Shown: positions 60,610 through 64,000 of the stretch, one piece after another | Position numbering within the stretch: the first letter of the stretch is position 1 | Layout: the number at the start of each line of letters is the position of its first letter | Assembly: GCF_900142575.1 (NCBI RefSeq) | Contig: NZ_FRBI01000023.1 | Location: 58,601 to 122,600 of the forward strand | Reading direction: 5' to 3' | Origin: Actinacidiphila paucisporea | GTDB taxonomy: Bacteria; Actinomycetota; Actinomycetes; Streptomycetales; Streptomycetaceae | Length of the DNA: 64,000 nt | Position numbers and translations under genes: made by a program | Notes under the pieces: model-generated | Seen by the model: only the letters and a program-made list of their open reading frames with translations | What the model was told of the DNA's origin: nothing | Databases searched by the model: none

Positions 60610-61343
60610 ATCCCGCCCGTACGCTCGCCACCGCCCGCAGGGTCCTGCGCCAGCTCAGCCACGACCCGCGCACCATCGCGCTGATGCTGGTCGTGCCCTG
60701 CGTCCTGCTGACCCTGCTCAAATACGTCTTCGACGCCGACCCGCGCAGCTTCGATTCCGCCGGCGCGTCCCTGCTCGGCATCTTCCCGCTGGTCACGATG
60801 TTCCTGGTCACGTCCATCGCGACGCTCCGCGAACGCACCTCGGGGACCCTGGAACGCCTGCTGTCCATGCCGCTGGGCAGGGCCGACCTGCTCGTCGGCT
60901 ACGCCCTCGCCTTCGGCGCCGTCGCCGTCGTCCAGGCCGCGCTCGCCACCGGGCTGACCTTCCTCGCCCTCGGCCTGAACGTCGCGGGCTCCGCCTGGCT
61001 GCTGCTGGTCGTCGCGCTCGCCGACGCCTTCCTCGGGACCGCGCTCGGCCTGTTCATCAGCGCCTTCGCCGCCAGCGAGTTCCAGGCCGTGCAGTTCCTG
61101 CCCGCCGTCCTGCTGCCGCAACTGCTGCTCTGCGGCCTGTTCGTACCGCGCGGCGACATGCAGCCGGTGCTGTCCGGGGTGTCCGACGCGCTGCCGATGT
61201 CGTACGCCGTCGACGGCATGAGCCAGGTCTCCCACCACACCGGTGTCACCGGCGACTTCGTCCGCGACCTCGCCGTCGTCGCCGGCTGCGCGCTGCTCGC
61301 CCTCGCGCTGGGCGCCGCCACCCTGCGCCGCCGCACCGCCTGA
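60606..61343 (+). CDS. ABC transporter permease (DrrB/ABC-2 type)
   Basis: A 245-residue ABC-2-type permease with about six membrane helices (TIALMLVVPCVLLTLLKYVF, FPLVTMFLVTSIATL, GYALAFGAVAVVQAALATGL, a long region around LLLVVALADAFLGTAL, and the final VAGCALLALALGAA). Signature between: RERTSGTLERLLSMPLGRAD, the coupling helix of ABC-2 exporters. Forms an exporter with the ATPase directly upstream. Substrate unknown. Confidence 0.92.
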   Translation: MNPARTLATARRVLRQLSHDPRTIALMLVVPCVLLTLLKYVFDADPRSFDSAGASLLGIFPLVTMFLVTSIATLRERTSGTLERLLSMPLGRADLLVGYALAFGAVAVVQAALATGLTFLALGLNVAGSAWLLLVVALADAFLGTALGLFISAFAASEFQAVQFLPAVLLPQLLLCGLFVPRGDMQPVLSGVSDALPMSYAVDGMSQVSHHTGVTGDFVRDLAVVAGCALLALALGAATLRRRTA

Positions 61344-61396
61344 CCGATACGCGGACGCCGCCGCGTCGGCGGGGCCGGTCGCGGCATCATGGCCCC

Positions 61397-62206
61397 ATGA
61401 CCCAGCAGACAGTCGCCGTCCTCGGCACCGGAAAGATCGGCGAGGCCCTGCTCTCCGGCATGATCCGGGCCGGATGGGCGCCCGCCGACCTCCTCGTCAC
61501 CGCCCGCCGCAAGGACCGGGCCGACGAGCTGCGCGCCCGCTACGGCATCGAGCCCGTCGACAACGCCGAGGCGGCCAAGTCCGCCGACACGCTGATCCTG
61601 GCCGTCAAACCGCAGGACATGTCGGCCCTGCTCGACGAGCTGGCCCCGCACGTACCGGCCGACCGCCTGGTCATCAGCGCTGCCGCCGGCATCCCCACCA
61701 CCTTCTTCGAGGACCGCCTCGCCGAGGGCACCCCCGTCGTCCGCGTCATGCCCAACACCCCCGTGCTGGTCGACGAGGGCATGTCGGTGATCTCCGCGGG
61801 GCGGTACGCCGACGAGGCCCACCTCGCCCGCACCGAGGCCATCTTCCAGCCGGTCGGCAAGACCCTGCGGGTCCCGGAGAAGCAGCAGGACGCCGCCACC
61901 GCGCTGTCCGGCTCGGGCCCGGCGTACTTCTACTACCTGGTCGAGGCCATGACCGACGCCGGCATCCTGCTCGGGCTGCCCCGCTCCCAGGCCCACGACC
62001 TCATCGTGCAGTCCGCGATCGGCGCCGCCGTGATGCTCCGCGACAGCGGCGAGCACCCGGTCAAGCTCCGCGAGGCCGTCACCTCCCCGGCCGGCACGAC
62101 GATCAGCGCCATCCGAGAGCTGGAGAACCACGGCGTCCGCGCCGCCCTGCTCGCCGCGCTGGAGGCCGCCCGTGACCGCAGCCGCGAGCTGGCCTCCGGC
62201 GCCTGA
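61397..62206 (+). CDS. proC: Pyrroline-5-carboxylate reductase
   Basis: A 269-residue enzyme reducing P5C to proline with NADPH. Rossmann motif VAVLGTGKIGEALLSGMIRA (about residues 6-25), VKPQDM, and the family signature TALSGSGPAYFYYLVEAMTD through the C-terminal helical domain ending LRDSGEHPVKLREAVTSPAG. ATG 61397, close after a CATCATGG element. Convergent with trpS across 11 bases. Confidence 0.95.
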   Translation: MTQQTVAVLGTGKIGEALLSGMIRAGWAPADLLVTARRKDRADELRARYGIEPVDNAEAAKSADTLILAVKPQDMSALLDELAPHVPADRLVISAAAGIPTTFFEDRLAEGTPVVRVMPNTPVLVDEGMSVISAGRYADEAHLARTEAIFQPVGKTLRVPEKQQDAATALSGSGPAYFYYLVEAMTDAGILLGLPRSQAHDLIVQSAIGAAVMLRDSGEHPVKLREAVTSPAGTTISAIRELENHGVRAALLAALEAARDRSRELASGA

Positions 62207-62217
62207 GCCGCGCCCCC

Positions 62218-63228
62218 TCAGGCCGGCGGCAGCAGCCCGATCGCCCGGTAGGCCGCGTCCACGGTCGGCCGGGCGAGGGCCCGCGCCCGCGCCGCCCCCT
62301 CCCGCAGCACCGCGTCCACATGGCCGGGATCGGCACTCAGCTCGGCATGCCGCGCCCGCAGCGGCCGCAGCAGCTCCACCACCGCCTCCGCGGTGTCCCG
62401 CTTCAGCACACCGAAGCCCTGCCCGCCCGCGTCGTACGCCGCCGCCAGTGCCGCCGGCTCCTTGCCCGTGCAGGACGCCAGGATTTCCAGCAGGTTCGCC
62501 AGCCCCGGCCGTGCCTGCCGGTCGTAGGTCACCCCGGGCTCGCTGTCCGTCACCGCCCGCATGACCTTCCTGCCCACCACGTCCGGCTCGTCCAGCAGGT
62601 AGACGATCCCGGCTGTCGCGTCGTGCGACTTCCCCATCTTCGACGCCGGGTCCTGCAGGTCCATCACCCGCGACGCCACCGCGGGCTCCGTCGCCCGCGG
62701 AATGACGAACGTCCTGCCGTACCGCTGGTTGAACCGCTCCGCCAGGTCCCGGGTCAGCTCCACATGCTGCGTCTGGTCCTCCCCGACCGGCACCTCGTCG
62801 GCCCCGTAGGCCAGGATGTCCGCCGCCATCAGCACCGGATACGTCAGCAGCGACAGCCGTACGCCCTGCCCGGCGGCCTGCGCCCGCGCCGATTTCTCCT
62901 TGTACTGGATCATCCGCCGCATCTCCCCGTCCGAGGCGACGCACTCCAGCAGATACGACAGCCGCGCGTGCTCGTCCACATGGCTCTGCACGAAGACCGT
63001 GCACACCTGGGGGTCGAGCCCCGTCGCCAGCAGCAGACTCGCCGCCTGCCGGCTCAGCCGCCGCACCCGCGCCGGATCGTGGTCGACGGTGAGCGCGTGC
63101 AGGTCCACGACACAGAAGAGGGACTCCGCCCGGTGCTGGTCCTCGTCGGCCCACCGCCGCAGCGCACCGAGGTAGTTCCCGAGCGTCAGGTGCCCGGTGG
63201 GCTTCACACCGCTGAAAATACGCGTCAT
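62218..63228 (-). CDS. trpS: Tryptophanyl-tRNA synthetase (auxiliary TrpRS1 type)
   Basis: A 336-residue class I synthetase charging tRNA-Trp. HIGH-type motif TGHLTLGN (11-18), KMSKS-type KMGKS (197-201), and SSxxE-type middle region with YKEKSARAQAAGQGVRLSLL. ATG 63226-63228 follows GAGGAG. A Trp-Trp leader peptide and attenuator precede it, as described for the S. coelicolor trpRS1 (SCO3334), the inducible indolmycin-resistant enzyme. Whether this one is resistant is not shown. Confidence 0.95.
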   Translation of the reverse strand: MTRIFSGVKPTGHLTLGNYLGALRRWADEDQHRAESLFCVVDLHALTVDHDPARVRRLSRQAASLLLATGLDPQVCTVFVQSHVDEHARLSYLLECVASDGEMRRMIQYKEKSARAQAAGQGVRLSLLTYPVLMAADILAYGADEVPVGEDQTQHVELTRDLAERFNQRYGRTFVIPRATEPAVASRVMDLQDPASKMGKSHDATAGIVYLLDEPDVVGRKVMRAVTDSEPGVTYDRQARPGLANLLEILASCTGKEPAALAAAYDAGGQGFGVLKRDTAEAVVELLRPLRARHAELSADPGHVDAVLREGAARARALARPTVDAAYRAIGLLPPA

Positions 63229-63327
63229 CACTGCCGTCTCCTCTGTCCCCCGGGACCGGGGGTCTGTCCCCCCAGGACCGGGGGCTTCGTCGGGAGACCA
63301 CCGCTCACCACGGCCGTGGACAACGAA

Positions 63328-63352
63328 AACGGCCGCCTGAGCGGCGGCCGTT
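63328..63352 (-). terminator. Attenuator terminator of trpS
   Basis: Arms 63328-63337 and 63343-63352 (AACGGCCGCC / GGCGGCCGTT, 10 perfect pairs) with a 5-base loop, followed on the minus strand by a short T run. Downstream of the Trp-Trp leader peptide and 99 bases before trpS. Confidence 0.8.
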
Positions 63353-63380
63353 GGATGCATACGCGCGTCCGGGACCGCCT

Positions 63381-63422
63381 CTAGGCGGCCCACCACTGGG
63401 CGTTGCGGCACGTATGCGACAT
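63381..63422 (-). CDS. trpS leader peptide MSHTCRNAQWWAA
   Basis: A 13-residue frame from ATG 63420-63422 to TAG 63381-63383. Codons 10 and 11 are both TGG (complement at 63390-63395). It is directly followed by an alternative stem (GCCGCCTAGAGGCGG region) and the terminator, the arrangement for ribosome-mediated attenuation in response to Trp-tRNA shortage. Same design as reported for S. coelicolor trpRS1. Confidence 0.85.
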   Translation of the reverse strand: MSHTCRNAQWWAA

Positions 63423-63432
63423 CACGTCGGCA

Positions 63433-63460
63433 AGCGTAGCGGCTGACCCCTGGATGTGAA
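63433..63460 (-). promoter_or_regulatory. trpS promoter
   Basis: On the minus strand TTCACA (63455-63460), 16-base spacer, TACGCT (63433-63438). The leader ATG is 11 bases below the -10, so the leader peptide message is nearly leaderless. Divergent from the rrn P1 promoter, only 16 bases away. Confidence 0.55.
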
Positions 63461-63475
63461 GGTCCTGGCACCAAG

Positions 63476-63504
63476 TTGACACACATCGGTCAGCTGCGTA
63501 ACGT
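63476..63504 (+). promoter_or_regulatory. rRNA operon promoter P1 candidate
   Basis: TTGACA (63476-63481), exactly 17 bases, TAACGT (63499-63504): near-consensus for the principal sigma factor, pointing to the rrn leader. Streptomyces rrn operons have several tandem promoters. Confidence 0.7.
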
Positions 63505-64000
63505 ACTCCGGGCTGTCCGACGTGAGCGCCGATCTTGATCGGTTCCCGGACAGCCATCCCGCAACAATCATTCGTACGAGCGCGACGCCACGTCGTGTGT
63601 CGTCCGCTTGTGCGTTTCCGGAATGGGTGGAGGCAGAAGGTAAACCGGCCGATTTGGAACGGCCGACGAACTTCCGCTAAAGTCTCACTCGTCGGAACGG
63701 CCCAACGGCCGGAAAGACAAGCCCCGCTGACTGGGGGTCAGGCGCCGGAAAGGGTCTGATAGAGTCGGAAACACGAAGGGAAAGCCCGGAGGGGCCGGTG
63801 AAACGGTCTCGAAGGAAGCTTCCGTTCCTTGAGAACTCAACAGCGTGCCAAAAGTCAACGCCAGATATGTTGATACCCCGTCGCGTGCCTTTTGTGGGTG
63901 CGTGATGAGGTTCCTTTGAAGAAAAACACACATAGCGAGGACGCTGTGCGCCTGGGGATTATTCCTCTTCGGGTGCCGCTCTTGCGTGGTGGACCGGGAT
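63505..64000 (+). promoter_or_regulatory. rRNA operon leader (5' of 16S, which lies beyond the window)
   Basis: The segment contains the conserved Streptomyces pre-16S leader: TTGAGAACTCAACAGCGTGC (63830-63850 region), AAAGTCAACGCCAGATATGT, GAGGTTCCTTTGAAG and AGCGAGGACGCTGTG, which carry antitermination and RNase III processing signals. No protein gene is supported here. The 16S start (GAGTTTGATC region) is not reached by base 64000. Confidence 0.88.
63654..63683 (+). promoter_or_regulatory. Second rrn promoter candidate
   Basis: TTGGAA (63654-63659), 18 bases, TAAAGT (63678-63683) followed by CTCAC. Resembles the downstream promoters of Streptomyces rrn operons. A further weak candidate has TAGAGT at 63760-63765. 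Confidence 0.5.

Noticed and set aside
63381..63422. T-box riboswitch before trpS
   Set aside because: No T-box consensus or specifier loop; the Trp-Trp leader peptide explains the region better.

Overview
This is a high-GC (about 72%) chromosomal window from a Streptomyces-type actinomycete (family Streptomycetaceae). The evidence is the marker set: cdgB, lsr2, clpC, the complete sigE-cseA-cseB-cseC cell-envelope stress operon, disA-radA, a trpS with a Trp-Trp leader peptide, a typical Streptomyces rRNA operon leader at the right edge, strong third-position G/C bias and many leaderless or GTG starts. Nearly everything is core chromosome. The only clearly accessory patch is about 54.2-57.4 kb.

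Layout. 0-6.4 kb: end of an unrecognised gene, a LuxR/TrmB-type regulator, TerB- and TerD-like stress proteins, the ribosome-rescue hydrolase ArfB, a flavin reductase, and divergent from it the diguanylate cyclase cdgB with candidate Crp and BldD sites. 6.4-11.5 kb: REP-like repeats, a PLP lyase, a quinone oxidoreductase with divergent ArsR regulator, and a NarL-type two-component pair. 11.5-17 kb: a cofactor operon (DUF2520 protein, panC, nadB, nadC, coaX) for CoA and NAD synthesis. 17-24 kb: small proteins, a BlaI-type repressor, a short ArgA-type acetyltransferase, lsr2, clpC with candidate ClgR boxes, and a secreted M23 peptidase. 24-28 kb: a TetR/MFS efflux pair around a 74-bp near-perfect palindrome, tandem 71-bp repeats and a Tat-type secreted protein.

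28-33.3 kb holds the most unusual locus. A divergent Xre/TPR regulator faces an operon of an ATP-binding (anti-sigma-type) protein, a tRNA-like sequence with a nine-base C-rich anticodon loop, a small His/Cys-rich protein and a radical SAM/SPASM enzyme. 33.5-41.4 kb: sigE-cseABC, mutY, a secreted low-complexity protein, disA (c-di-AMP synthase) and radA. 41.6-43.3 kb: a single-chain protein that looks like an ECF sigma factor fused to a zinc anti-sigma domain, a membrane helix and an extracellular BACON domain. 43.5-51 kb: a VOC protein, map with a divergent HTH regulator, a Ppx/GppA phosphatase, a sugar-phosphate isomerase-like protein, TetR, ilvD. 51-54.2 kb: SGNH hydrolase, subtilisin inhibitor-like protein, GlsB-type membrane protein and a tyrosine phosphatase-GNAT fusion.

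54.2-57.4 kb is a scar of mobile DNA: a decayed LuxR regulator, a Tn3-type transposase relic, a TetR/NmrA pair, a truncated tyrosine recombinase and four 18-bp tandem repeats. 57.4-61.3 kb: membrane protein, then a TetR-SDR pair divergent from a two-gene ABC exporter, with paired AT-rich operators. 61.4-64 kb: proC, trpS with a ribosome-mediated attenuator, and divergently the promoters and leader of an rRNA operon whose 16S gene starts beyond the window.

Limits: gene calls rest on reading translations, motifs and start sites. No database search was run, and S. coelicolor equivalents are named from memory.
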